Part shown: positions 22,660 to 33,860 of the stretch, piece after piece
Layout of the letters: each line of letters begins with the position of its first letter
How positions within the stretch are numbered: position 1 is the stretch's first letter
From: Zingiber officinale
Taxonomy: Eukaryota > Streptophyta > Magnoliopsida > Zingiberales > Zingiberaceae
Length of the DNA stretch: 64,000 nt
NCBI RefSeq assembly: GCF_018446385.1
Contig: NC_055986.1
Span: forward strand, 25,778,302-25,842,301
Direction: 5' to 3'
Made by a program: the position numbers and the translations under genes
The notes under the pieces: generated by a model
Seen by the model: only the letters and a program-made list of their open reading frames with translations
Told to the model about the DNA's origin: nothing
The model's database searches: none

Positions 22660-23892
22660 ATGCAGAATCCGCCAGCTCCTTTCACGTCCGCTCTGCACCT
22701 TGCCCTCGACCCTGATCTCTTCTCAGCCGATCCCATCAGGCCCTGGGCTGCCGACCTTCTCCGCAACTGCGCACGCGCCTTCTCCGAGAGAGACTCTGCC
22801 AACCTGCAGCGCTTCCTCTGGATGCTCAACGAGCTCGCCTCCCCTTACGGCGACCGCGAGCAGCGCCTCGCCTACGCTTTCCTCCAGGCCCTATTCTGTT
22901 GCGCCACCGCCTCCGGCGACCATTTCTACAACACCTCCCTCGCCGTTGCCGAACGCGCCATCTCCTTCGCCTCCACCAGACGCCTCGCTCTCAAATTCCA
23001 GGAGGCGGCCCCCTGGACCACCTTCGGCCACGTCGCAGCCAACGGCGCCCTCCTACATGCCCTCGACGCCGTGCCCGCCATCCACATCGTCGACGTCAGC
23101 GACACCTTTTGCACCCAGTGGCCTACGCTCCTGGAGGCCCTCGCCTCGCGCGCCGACACCGACGCCCCGCGCGTCCGACTCACCGTCGTCGCCTCCGCCG
23201 CCTCCGCCGGCGTCATGTCCGAGATCGGAGTGCGAATCGAGAAGTTCGCGCGGCTGATGGGCGTGTCGCTCGAATTCCGCGCCGTCGTCGCCCCCGCGTC
23301 TCCCCGCTTCGCCGATGCTCTCCGCCCCGAGGAGCTCGATCTCCGCGACGGGGAGACCGTCGCTGTGAACTGCGTCAGCGCGCTGCGGCGAGCCGGCACC
23401 GGGGGCTCGCGTGACGCGTTCCTAAGGGCGGCGGCGGCGCTGGAGCCGAGGGTCGTGACCGTAGTTGAGGAGGAGGCGGACTTCGCCGGCGTCGGCGAAT
23501 TCGCGGAGTCCTTCGAAGAGTGTCTGCGCTTCTACGGCGCCTATTTCGACATGCTGGAGGAGAGCTTCCCGGCGACGAGCAACGAGAGACTTGCTCTGGA
23601 GAGGGAGAGCTTCCGGAGCCTCGTGGGGGTGCTGGCCTGCGACGGCCGAGGCCCCGACAGGGTGGACCATGGCGAGCGGAGGGAGAGAGGGAGGCAGTGG
23701 TGCCGGCGGTTGGAGCGATGCGGCTTCCAGAGGTTCGGCTTCAGCGACGACGTCGTCGACGACTTGAAGGCGTTGCTGAGGAGGTACCGGCCTGGGTGGT
23801 CGCTGCTTCCGGCTGAGGGGGAGGCGTCGGGGATGTACCTAACATGGAAGGAGGAACCGGTCGTGTGGTCTTGTGCTTGGAAACCTAAATAA
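22660..23892 (+). CDS. GRAS transcription regulator, SHORT-ROOT subfamily
   Basis: A single-exon gene of 410 codons, very GC-rich as is common for monocot intronless genes. The protein is almost entirely a GRAS domain. A leucine-rich region (WAADLLRNCARAFSERDS onward) spans about residues 27-110. The VHIID box reads IHIVDVSDTFCTQWPTLLEAL at about 141-161, and the block with CTQWPTLLEAL is characteristic of SHORT-ROOT-type proteins. PFYRE and SAW regions follow, and the protein closes with WKEEPVVWSCAWKPK. Arabidopsis SHR, which acts in root radial patterning with SCARECROW, is over 500 residues, so this protein lacks most of the variable N-terminal extension, as in shorter SHR-like members. 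I chose the ATG at 22660 because the frame upstream has only a GTG at 22648. The exact orthologue cannot be settled by eye. A nuclear DNA-binding co-regulator role is inferred from the family. Confidence 0.9.
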   Translation: MQNPPAPFTSALHLALDPDLFSADPIRPWAADLLRNCARAFSERDSANLQRFLWMLNELASPYGDREQRLAYAFLQALFCCATASGDHFYNTSLAVAERAISFASTRRLALKFQEAAPWTTFGHVAANGALLHALDAVPAIHIVDVSDTFCTQWPTLLEALASRADTDAPRVRLTVVASAASAGVMSEIGVRIEKFARLMGVSLEFRAVVAPASPRFADALRPEELDLRDGETVAVNCVSALRRAGTGGSRDAFLRAAAALEPRVVTVVEEEADFAGVGEFAESFEECLRFYGAYFDMLEESFPATSNERLALERESFRSLVGVLACDGRGPDRVDHGERRERGRQWCRRLERCGFQRFGFSDDVVDDLKALLRRYRPGWSLLPAEGEASGMYLTWKEEPVVWSCAWKPK

Positions 23893-26292
23893 TTATGATT
23901 AATTATCAATAATTACTACAATATATAGATTTTGTTATTTGCAACTTTTTTCTTCAAGTTTGTGAGAGCACAATTCGTTCCTCAGCACGTAAACTGGATA
24001 TAGTTTGATGGAGCTGGTCCATGCATGCATATCGACACAAACATGCATAGAGAAAGGATACATGTAACACTGCAACAAAACATGGTTTAATAGAAAAAAA
24101 AAAAACCCTCTAAAAATCATTTTTCTATTTCTAAAAAATATTTGAGATAAAATATTCCATCTTAAAAATCTATTAGTGAAAGTCTCGTGCCTAATTTTGA
24201 GATAAAAATATTTCATCTTTAATTTTAAAAATGAATTAAAAAGTATTTATGAATGTATTTTTTATTTGACTAAATGAAATTAATTTTAAATATTTCTATT
24301 TTTTTTTTAAGTTGTCTTTAGTCTCTCTCAAAGTACCTCATAAATATAATGTTAACCTATATAATGTTAACCTGCTTATCAATCCATTTATAATTTGTTT
24401 ATAAATCCATGTATAAATTTATTTTCAAATTTATCACTAATTTTATCTATATTTCATATCTACGTATTACTTTCCAATAAGCAATCACAAATTTCAAATA
24501 ATTTAAAATATTAAAATAACTAATTTCTAAATCCAAAAATACAATATGATTACCATTTAGATAAATAAATATTCACATAGTCTTGAGATAAAAATAATCA
24601 TACATTACAATTCCAATTTTCTTTTCCTTTTAATAATTTCTTCCTCCATCCTCTTGCTAGTAGTATGCATGTCCACAATTTCTTGTGATAATTTTTTATT
24701 CTATCTTATTAAAGTAAATCTGTTGAAACTTTAATTGTTTGATCTTCCAAAGTGTCGATCATGTTGAAGTTCATATACCCTCTCCTTACATAAGTCACCC
24801 ATCACATCACATCATTATAGATTGCCACCTCCTCCGTGTTGACCCTGGGATGGGTTGGCAGGGGCGTTGGGGGCGAGCGTATTCGCCTTTTGCCACCACT
24901 ATAGACTGCCACCCTCTAGCAAATTTTCCACCCACCATATCACATCATGATTGAAGATTGAATGAAGAATGAGTATATTCATCAACATTTTGTTTTTCTT
25001 TCTTTTGTTCCTATTCATATTACAATAACTTATATTAGTCTAATAAATTAAAAAAAGAACAAAAAAAAATGAGATACATACATAATGTAATAAAAAAATA
25101 ATGAATAATTAATTATTTTGACTTATACTAACTGAGGCTGATTTATTATCTACGAACTCTCTGATATTGCTATGCAGACAGATGTTCTAATAATAGAAAA
25201 AAAAAATTTGAATCTTTATAAAGACTTCACATGGAGCTTGAAGATTGTCAAATATTCATAGTAAATGGAAGTATCATTACACTTGTAAAAGTGTCATCAA
25301 GAAGGTAAAAAAAATAATTAGTTATTGGCTAAGTCAAGAAAGTTAACAATTCAATCTGGTAAAAAATTTCTTCTCTATATGTTAGAGAAAAATAATTAGT
25401 TATTATTTAGCTAATATTCATAATGCATAACTTCCTTTGAACACCATGTCTGCTATTGTATAAACTAGGATGCAAGGAAGTTTGATAGGAAATCAAGTCC
25501 TTTTAAAACTATATGTTGCTTGCAAGGAAAACCCAGTTAAAGAAAAAATTATTAAAATGAGCTTTAAAGGAGCCAAGTGTAATACAATACATCAACAGTG
25601 ACAATAACATGGAAAGGAACTAGTAAAGAAATACCTTCTTTTAGTGATTAGAGAGATTTGAAGAAGATAGCCTTATCTTTGAAAGTTGAAAATAAACCCT
25701 TTGTAATAAGAACAAAACCCTAGATCTTAACCTCATCTCGAGTAGTGCAACCATTGACAATTTTATGAATTATTGAAGAGATAAAAAACAAGCAATGAAA
25801 TGGTTTGAAGAACATTATTCCATTTACAGTGCACCATAAGCTTATGAAGATAAATGAATGTTGAAAGACGGAAGGGAAATTTGGGAGTACTTTTTTTTGT
25901 GATGATCAACTCTGATGAAGAAATCTTCCAACTATGAAGAACGACTCTGCAAAGGAACTAAGAAAACATATAGACACATTCAATGAGTTCATCTTAAATA
26001 GTATTGAAAAATTGCTCATACTTGAAGCAGTAGAGAACAAAGCCACACACCTGGCACAGGAAAGGAACAAAACTAAAGACAAGGACTGCACAACTCAAGA
26101 GGAATATAATCATAAGTAAGAGATTGCAATTGCATAATGATCTTAGTAACTAATTTAATATACTATCCAGAAATCTTGTGATAGAAATGGAGGATACAGA
26201 TTGAACTAATTTCCAAGCCTTTGACAAGTAAGTTGGCATGCCATTAACAATGAAATGAAGCAAAACAATTAAGTAGCTGTTGGTAAGCAAGG
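23893..26292. other. AT-rich intergenic DNA, no clear gene
   Basis: About 2.4 kb with long A/T runs. A GC-richer patch at 24760-24950 contains two related segments around GATTGCCACC / GACTGCCACC. A 61-codon frame at 25934-26119 (MKNDSAKELRKHIDTF) is low-complexity Lys/Glu-rich and has no recognisable family, so I do not call it a gene. Confidence 0.5.
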
Positions 26293-26610
26293 TGTTGGTC
26301 CCTTTGGAGGCCAGCAAGAGGGGAGGGGTGAATTGTCCTGAAAAAATAAATCTAACCCTTCTCGGATTTTCAACTAAATAACAAACACTTGTAATATAAA
26401 AAACCAGAGACTAATTAAAAGAAAACAGACACAGGAGATTTACTTGGTTTGCAATCAGAAGATTGCTAATCCAAGACGAATATGACGCACTATCTGATGA
26501 TCTCCTTCGGGCAGAGTAGTCTCTTTACAACGTTGATAACACAGACAGAAAAGTAAAGCATAGAGAAACTGATTACAAGTGAAGTTAATAAACTGTGCAA
26601 ATCAATGCTA

Positions 26611-26618
26611 TATTTATA
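26611..26618 (-). promoter_or_regulatory. TATA box of the E LTR
   Basis: TATAAATA on the minus strand. The same box lies at 57230-57237 in D1 and 59701-59708 in D2, each time just downstream of GGCGCC-containing words. Confidence 0.6.
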
Positions 26619-26780
26619 GCACTGTTCGAGGCCCCCCGAAGGGTTCCGGGCGCCCTGGGAGGATAAAACTTTATCCCCTAACGTTCAGATCGAGTCAAAA
26701 TCCACTTTCGGGCGCTCAGAATGGTTCCGGGCGCCCGGACGGTCCGAGCGCTCGGAATGAATCCGGTCGCCCAGACCACT

Positions 26781-26801
26781 AAAGTCAACCCAGTTGACTT
26801 T
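26781..26801. promoter_or_regulatory. Inverted pair of W-box cores in the E LTR
   Basis: AAAGTCAAC and GTTGACTTT arms around a 3-base spacer, so two TTGAC W-box cores face opposite ways. The D2 LTR has the same pair at 59519-59540 and the D1 LTR at about 56937-56957. WRKY binding is inferred from the core motif only. Confidence 0.5.
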
Positions 26802-27193
26802 TTGTGGTCCAGTTCCCCTGCTCCGGTTCAGCTCGTCTCGGTCCGGGTCTTCTGTTCCGGCTCTGCTAGCTTGAGTGATCTCGGCCATCCAGAATAGGGC
26901 TCACCCGAACCCAAGTTCCAGTCTTCTCCTCGAGTAGCCTTCCTTCCCGATTTCTCGTCCCTCGAACGTCGCGTACGTTCTTCTCGTCCACCCGTGTATT
27001 CTTCCACGGTCACCTCTTCCCTCGGACGCACCGAGCCCGTCGGCTCTCTCCCCGTGTCGTCCTTCTAGTTAGTCGCGTCTTCTGCTCGACTTCTTGTGTT
27101 CCTAATCTCCTGCACACTTAGACACAAGGGTTAGACAAAACAGGACCTAACTTAACTTGTTTGATCACATCAAAACTCCTTGGGGTTCCAACA

Positions 27194-27864
27194 ATCTCCC
27201 ATTTTTAGATGTGAGCAACCCAAGTTAAGTTAGGGTAAATATATGTAATAAAAACAATTAATTTGCAAATAAGTCCAAAAAGATTTCTCAATTTAAAAAA
27301 ATGTATACCTCCCCCTAGACTTAACATTTTTCTCCCCCTTTGATCACATAAAAAATAGGGTTCCTTTTAACAAGTCTAAGGTAAATTCTAACTTAAAAAA
27401 AAATCTAAGTGTTAAAAAAAATATTAAGTTAAAAAAAAATTGTGCAACTGAATAGAATCTGTTAAGTTTGAAAAACAAATTCATAAGAAAAAAAAATTTA
27501 AGGAAAATTGCAACAAAAAACAATTTCTAACTTAAAAGAAATTTCGAAGTGTTTGAAAAACATAATTTTTAAGTTTCAAATATAATTCAGAATTTTCTTT
27601 AGAAGAAATTTTCATAAGAATTTTTTTTTAAAGTTTTTGAAAACATGAATATTTTTGAATATGTTTTCTAGAACAAATTAAATAACTCTTTTAAAGCATT
27701 AACTAATTTAAATTAATATTTTTTCAGTTAATCAATTAAACTTTTAATTTCGATACTTGACTTCCAGGCAGTGGCAAAGCACTAGACCTTCTTGGTTATT
27801 AGAGCAACAACCACTTTCTAGAAACTAATGTCATCCATAGTTCAAGGGAAACTAATGTCATCCA
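27194..27864 (-). other. 3' internal remnant of element E
   Basis: Non-coding AT-rich sequence that follows the purine tract. It matches the region left of the D1 LTR (about 56440-56631), including a second purine tract near 27310. Residues 27824-27850 and 27851-27864 form a 27-bp tandem duplication whose second copy is split by solo LTR F and finishes at 30534-30546. No gag or pol is visible, so E is truncated. Confidence 0.7.
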
Positions 27865-30528
27865 TGTTAGGATGTATACTAAAAGCCTAGCTTTCAGTAT
27901 AAACATTTATCTAGAAATAAGAATCACATTGGTCAAATGTCTACATTTATGATAAATGTAGTTGTTCAATTAATTTATATTGTAGATAACATGGTGTGTG
28001 GTGTCACACACAGAGGATCATGTTATCAGTACTTTATAAATTATAAACAGTAGCTCACGACCAAGATGGAAAGGAACAAACCATTGGAAGGTCGCAGTGT
28101 AATTAGGTATTAGTTTATCTTAACTATATAATTACACTAGTACACTTAGAGTGTATTGAGTAGGACCATTAGAGGTCGTTTCTTTTATACTGACTTTATA
28201 AAGGAACAAAGACCTCAGTTATTATGGAAGTGTGTGCTCTTAATCCTAATATAATAACAAGCACATATATTTGATATTTATTTCTTTAATTTATCAATGG
28301 GTGAGATTTAGTTCGATAAATCAATAAGCCCGATAAGTTGAGAAATGATATCACTTATAGTGTGTGTTATTAATTATAGAAGGAAACTGTGTCCTAGTAA
28401 TCTAGGTTGAGAATGTCCCCAAGAGGAGCTCATAAGGATTGTCATGTTAAACCCTGCAGGTGGACTTAGTCCGACATGACGATAAGGTTGAGTGGTACTA
28501 CTCTTGGACTAAGATATTAATTAAATGAGTTGTCAGTAACTCACTTAATTAGTGGACATTCGACATCTTAAACACAGGGAGACTAACACACTCATAATAA
28601 GAAGGAGCCCAAAATGTAATTTGGGATTGGTGCGGTAGTTCAATAATAGTTCTCTAGTGGAATGAATTATTATTGATAAAATTAAGTTGCCTGTTCGGGG
28701 CGAATACGGGATGCTTAATTTTATCGGGAGACCAAAACCAATTCCTCCTCTCGGTCCCTATCGTAGCCTTTTGTATAGAGAGATTTATATCCACCACATG
28801 CCCACCTTCTTACCCATCCAATGGGGCCGGCCAAGCTAGCTTGGAACCCAAGCTAGGGCCGGCCAAGTGGATGAGCGAGTTGGTGGCCGGCCAAGGTTTT
28901 GGTCCCAAGCTTAGGTGGCCGGCCACTAGAATATTAAAAAGGATTTTTATTAAAATTATTTCTTATGTGGATATCATGTTTTTAAAAGAGAGTTTAAAAA
29001 ATTAAAAATTTTCTTTTATAGCTTTCTACAAAAGATTAAGAGAAGAGATTAATCTCTTTCCTTATTTGTAGATTAAAATGATGGTTTTAATTTTTGGTAA
29101 AAACTTTCCTTATTTGTAAATCATCTACATGTTTAAAAGAGAGTTTAAAATTTGAAATCTTTCCTTATTTGTTGATTAAAAGGTGGATTTTAAATTTTAA
29201 GAAAATTTTCCTTTTTAACCATGTTCATGATTTAAAAGAGAGTTTAAAAATTAAATATTCTCTTTTATAAGTTTCTACAAGAGATTAAGAAAAGATTTGA
29301 TATCTTTCCTTATTTGTAGATTAAAAGAGATTTTAATTTTTAGAGATAACTTTCTTTTTATCCACATGTTTAAAAGAAATATTTTAATTTATAAAATTTC
29401 CTTTTTACTAACGGATTAAATTATTGGAGAAATTTTATAAATTTCTGAAGACAAATTAGGAAGTTTTAATTAATTAAAACTCTCCTTGTTTATAGCTTGT
29501 GGTGGCCGGCCATATGAATTGATGAGAAGAAAATTGTTTTTAATTAAATAAATTTTCTTTTTCAATGGTAAAAGAATTAAGGAAGTTTTTATTAAATTTT
29601 CCTTATTTACCAAAACCAAGGATTATAAAAGAGGGGGTAGAGGAGGCTTCAAAGTGAACAACCTCTATTATTTTCTCCCTCTTTTCTTCCTTGGTGTGGC
29701 CGGCCTCTTCCTCTTCTTCTCTTCTCTCCATCCTTTGTGGTTGAACCTCACATCTTCTTTGGAGATCAAGTGGTGGCCGGATTCTAGCTTGGAGAAGAAG
29801 GAGAGAAAGCTTACATCCCTTGGAGCTTGGTTGGTGGAAAAAGATCTTCATCTTTTGGAAGCATTGTGCTTGGCCGAAACTTGAAGAAAGGAGAAGAAGG
29901 TGCTTTGGTGGTTTCTCATCTCGGAAGATCGTTGCCCACACAACGTCCGAGGTTAGAAGAGGAATACGGTAGAAGACCTAGAGGTTTTTGCTTGCAAAAG
30001 AAAAGGTATACTAGTATTTAATTTCAGCATCATACTAGTTTTACTTCTTTGTAAAAATACCAAATACAAGAGGCATGCGATTCTAGTATTTCGAATTTAT
30101 TTTCGATGTTGTGTTCTTTTGTTTTTTCTTTTCCTTGTGATTTGATTGTTCTTTTCGGTTGACCTAAAATTATTTAAGGAAATTAAATGTTAGCTTTCCT
30201 TAAAAGGCTTTGTCTAGGCGGTGGTGGTTGTTCCCATATCCAAGAAGGCCATGTGCCTCGCCATGCAGTCCTGGAAGCCAATTTTGGAAATTAATATTTA
30301 ATGGAATTAATAACCTAGGTGATTTGGATCAAATGTGTTAAGTTCCGTAGGAGATCCAAGTCTAAACCTAAAAGAACAAATAGATTAAACTTTGGATCAA
30401 ACGTGTTAAGTTCCGCAGGCGATCCAAGTTTAATTTAAAAGAGCACATGGTAGCTAGGAAAATGTTCAGACCTTTGTACAAAAATTTTGTACAGTGGAAC
30501 CATTAGGTTTTCCGAGTAGCAACCAACA
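27865..30528 (+). mobile_element. Solo LTR F (long Copia-type LTR)
   Basis: A 2664-bp unit starting TGTTAGGATGTATAC and ending GCAACCAACA, flanked by the perfect duplication ATCCA (27860-27864 and 30529-30533). It has no internal region, primer site or coding domain, so it is a solo LTR left by LTR-LTR recombination. A related inverted copy lies at 59815-62242. Upstream of a TATAAAA box at 29624-29630 lie several GGCCGGCC palindromes (28827-29510). Its length and segments such as the CCTGCAGGTGGACTTAGTCC stretch recall Angela-type Copia LTRs, but that is a memory-based inference. Confidence 0.92.
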
Positions 30529-30533
30529 ATCCA

Positions 30534-32320
30534 TAGTTCAAGGGAAAAATAATATATTTGCATCTTTGAAATAAATTTTCATTTAGATCTTGCAATTGGT
30601 TCCTTATTACATAAATCAATTTTCCAAGGATCTGTATTTCGTTCAGATAAGCTAAGAAGATACTGTAATAAGGTTCGTCTTCTTAGCTTCTAGACAGGAT
30701 CAATACTCAAACTTATCTCAAGGAAGATACTTTGATAACATCTTTCGCTCTTCATCCGTTGTTTCTTCATGCCCACAAAAATATGTTTTTTCTCTAAATT
30801 CATTCATCACATCCTCAACAACATTCCTTCCTATTTTGCTATAATGGTGTCTCCCTATGTGGGAGATAGATTTAGGAACATAAGAAAAAGTAGAAACATT
30901 GTTAGTAATAAATAAATAAAATTAACTCTATTTTATTGATTCCACCATTACAGTGTCAACGAGCAATGCTAAAACCTCTTTGCCCGCCTTCCTCCTATGT
31001 TTCGGCATGGTACTCACAGTGTAACAAACATTTCAGTCTTTTTTTTTCTAAACACGATCTTCCCTTGCCCTTAGGGTTATTACAATGGACAACGAGAAAT
31101 AATTGGTCATGCCTGTGGCCACTGAACTACCAACAATGCTCCCTGAGTCACTTTCATCATTAGTCCCCTGCACAACATACTCTGCTGATATAATATTCTT
31201 TTCCACAAGCACTTTAAGAAACTCATCGATATCACCTTCACCAACAACTTTAACTTCAAATCTCTTGTTCTATGTTTTCCCACTGATATCTTTACAAGAT
31301 TCATCTTTCTCCTCGCTTTTACACTCATTTGTATTACTTTCACATTCAATCTATAGCTCATGCTATAGCTCACCGCCAATATATTTTGTCATTGGTCCAC
31401 TATTCCACCAACTTGTACTATCAATGATTCCACCATACTTTATACATTTTGGGACCTAAAAAATTTGATTCTTGTAGTAAATAAATGTTTTGTCAACTTG
31501 ATTTAACAAAATATTTAATTATTCATAATATTACCGAAAAACTTCCTCGCTTTTGATGAAAAAGTTTATCTTCATCCAAAAATGGTACGATGGATAACAC
31601 CTTTTCACAATTAAAAATAAATGGTCACTACAATCGATCATATTTGAGTATGCCTACTAAAAATTATGAACTTAATTTAATATAGTCAATGTATTTCAAT
31701 AACCTCTCAGTCGAATCAACTTTTTTAGGTACTTACTCTCAAGCCAACGGAACAATCGGGGAAAAGTATTTAGAGAACATACAACTCCAAGAGAAGGAAT
31801 TTTTTCATATAGTCATGTGTAAATAAATAAATATATTAATATAACAATACAAAGCATAATAAAAGCATATTTAAAAAACACACCATCAAACAAACTATTG
31901 AACCATCTAAATACTTCTTTCTTCAAACATTTCCTTCACCCTTTCCAATATATTTCAAAATTTGGTAATTCAACTCCCCACGACTAATCAAAGAAGGTTG
32001 TCAGGTCATCGATGTATAACATAATAAATCGAGGTGTTGAGTAGTGGCCAACAGGAAAAATGATACAATTAAACACAAAATAAATAAACATCCTAACAAA
32101 ATTATTAACATCGGAGTTATTCTCTAATCCAACTAAGGAGGAAAGTCTCTCATAGATCACACTTCTATTAATGTTGCCAACTTTTTTTGAGAAATGTTAA
32201 GTTATAAATTTAGACTATAGATTGGCATCTAGATCAACTGGTTACCTTGTATAATGCAATCCAAGAACTATGGAAAACTCTGGCGATGTAAAGGGAACAA
32301 CAATATTTTCACTAAATACA
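30534..32320 (-). pseudogene. Decayed transposon-borne gene, possibly DUF1985/Ulp1-type
   Basis: Several minus-strand stretches look like exons although no long frame survives. They are EFSIVLGLHYTR near 32270, SVIYERLSSLVGLENNSDVN near 32150, PSLGVVCSLNTFPRLFRWLE near 31770, CEKVLSIVPFLDEDKLFHQK near 31590, DIDEFLKVLVEKNIISAEYV near 31200, and GRNVVEDVMNEFREKTYFCG near 30810. The first blocks resemble the DUF1985-like regions of plant transposon proteins that often carry a Ulp1-type protease, but no protease motif is seen. The family is inferred and could be wrong. The leftmost 100 bases still belong to element E. Confidence 0.4.
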
Positions 32321-33690
32321 AATGAATGAGATTGCAACTAGAATCTTTTTTAAAATTAGATCAACTCTAGAACGGTTGATAAACAAATTGGGCAAGAGCA
32401 TCTTTAGCCATGGATTAAGTGAGTTGTTTTCAATACTTTTTTTTTTTTTTTTTTGCTTATCACTCATTTACGGGGCCAACTTTAGCAATTGTAGCTCTAA
32501 AAAAGTTGGCAAACAGTGCAATAGAGCTTTTTTGCCACTCTTAACCTCCTTAGCTTTTTAACCTCTTTGCTTCTTTGCTAATCTTATCCATCTTCTTTAC
32601 AACCCTTAACCTCCTTCTTTCCAACCTCAAAATATAATTTTTTTTTTAATTTCTTAAAATTTTAAACTATTTCTACACCAAAAATCTAAAATAAAATATC
32701 CAACACAAATTTAGCTTTCAAATCATAAAGTAAATATCTGCATACTTACAAAAAAAAACATTAAATTTAATAATAATAATAGAAAAATTGAATACCATCA
32801 TTAAACATGAGGAATTTATCAATTAAAGAATTTTAACTCCTCATTTTGACACTATACTAATGAAATTCATTTCTCACATTAACCTAGACTAATCTCTCTT
32901 AAAACATTTATTATTCATTGAAGAATTTATAGGTTGATAACAGTTAAATACTTCATTTATCTATAGAAAAGACACTAAAATGTAACAAACCACCACTAAA
33001 TAACACAAAATATTCACAAATTACACAATGACCAGCTGAAAATCGAAGAGTCAACAAATTTGAACAATAACCAACAGTAAACAAATAATGAAATATGAAA
33101 ATGCAATAAAATGAGACTAATATAATCGATTAAAAAATTACGAAGAAATTTACTATTTTTCGAAGTGACTGGTTGACTTCAACTCTTTTTTTTTTACTTG
33201 TTTTTGTCTTATTGTCGATGGATTTGGTTGGTTGGTGGATCTTGATACTTAGGATTTTACATTATCATAGGTGGGGATTGACGGACTGATGAATTTGTTT
33301 GGTTAGGATTAGAGTTTTTTCTCTATAGGGATGGACCGATGAATGTGTCTAAAAAAGAAATGGTGAAGAAAGAAAGGAATTAATGGGGGCGTGGGTAAAT
33401 TTATAAATTAATATATTAGGGAGTGTAAAAAAATTTAGAGAGGGTAAAATAAAATTTTTTATTTGGGGAGTAGACATGAAAAAAAAATATTTATGATTAA
33501 ATTTTTTTCTATAATTTACCGTTATTATAAACAATTATATTTAAAAAAATGTCAAATCAGGTCCGTGTTTTATTTACGAAACAAATGAATCCGCCACGAT
33601 CGTCTGCGCAACTGGAACGATCCGGTCGCAGACACGAATCTTGGCGTGATTCGTAATACTTCTTCAGAGCGATCAGAGCCGTCCTCATAG
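32321..33690. other. AT-rich intergenic DNA upstream of VIPP1
   Basis: No gene seen. There is an 18-base T run near 32438 and several shorter homopolymers. The final 170 bases before the VIPP1 start are less AT-rich and probably contain its 5' UTR. Confidence 0.5.
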
Positions 33691-33860
33691 ATCAAGTACG
33701 TATGGTGGACATCGATCGCTGATCAGTTGCGGTGCGGTGCCTCTTCTTGCTCGCATCTTGAGTTCGTTTGGTTCGGTTCCTCTGTGAAATCGGCGAGAAA
33801 TCAATAGAAGTCGATCCGTGTAGGGTTTCTTCGTTTTGGTGCTCTTTTTATCCAAAAAGG

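Larger units (their letters stand above)
26293..27193 (-). repeat. 3' LTR of element E (D/E Sirevirus-like family)
   Basis: A 901-bp LTR in minus orientation: plus strand TGTTGGTCCC at 26293 to GGGGTTCCAACA ending at 27193, with a purine tract (minus strand AAAAATGGGAGAT) beside it. It is the same family as D2 at 59138-62465 and the D1 LTR at 56632. U3 carries GGGCGCCC palindromes (near 26649 and 26729), an inverted W-box pair at 26781-26801 and a TATAAATA box at 26618-26611. Only one end of the element is present, so no target duplication can be paired. The left flank is CAAGG. Confidence 0.85.

Noticed and set aside
22648-22662. GTG at 22648 as GRAS start
   Set aside because: It is in frame but not an ATG. 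The ATG at 22660 is the first credible plant start.
22700-23909. Several long frames overlapping the GRAS gene on both strands
   Set aside because: They are shadows caused by the high GC content. Only the 22660 frame carries GRAS motifs.
25934-26119. 61-codon Lys/Glu-rich frame
   Set aside because: Low complexity, no homologue recognised, AT-rich surroundings. Not enough to call a gene.
28673-30021. Frames inside solo LTR F, such as 28673-29005 and 29603-29941
   Set aside because: They lie within an LTR with exact duplications and show no domain. The inverted relative F' does not preserve them.
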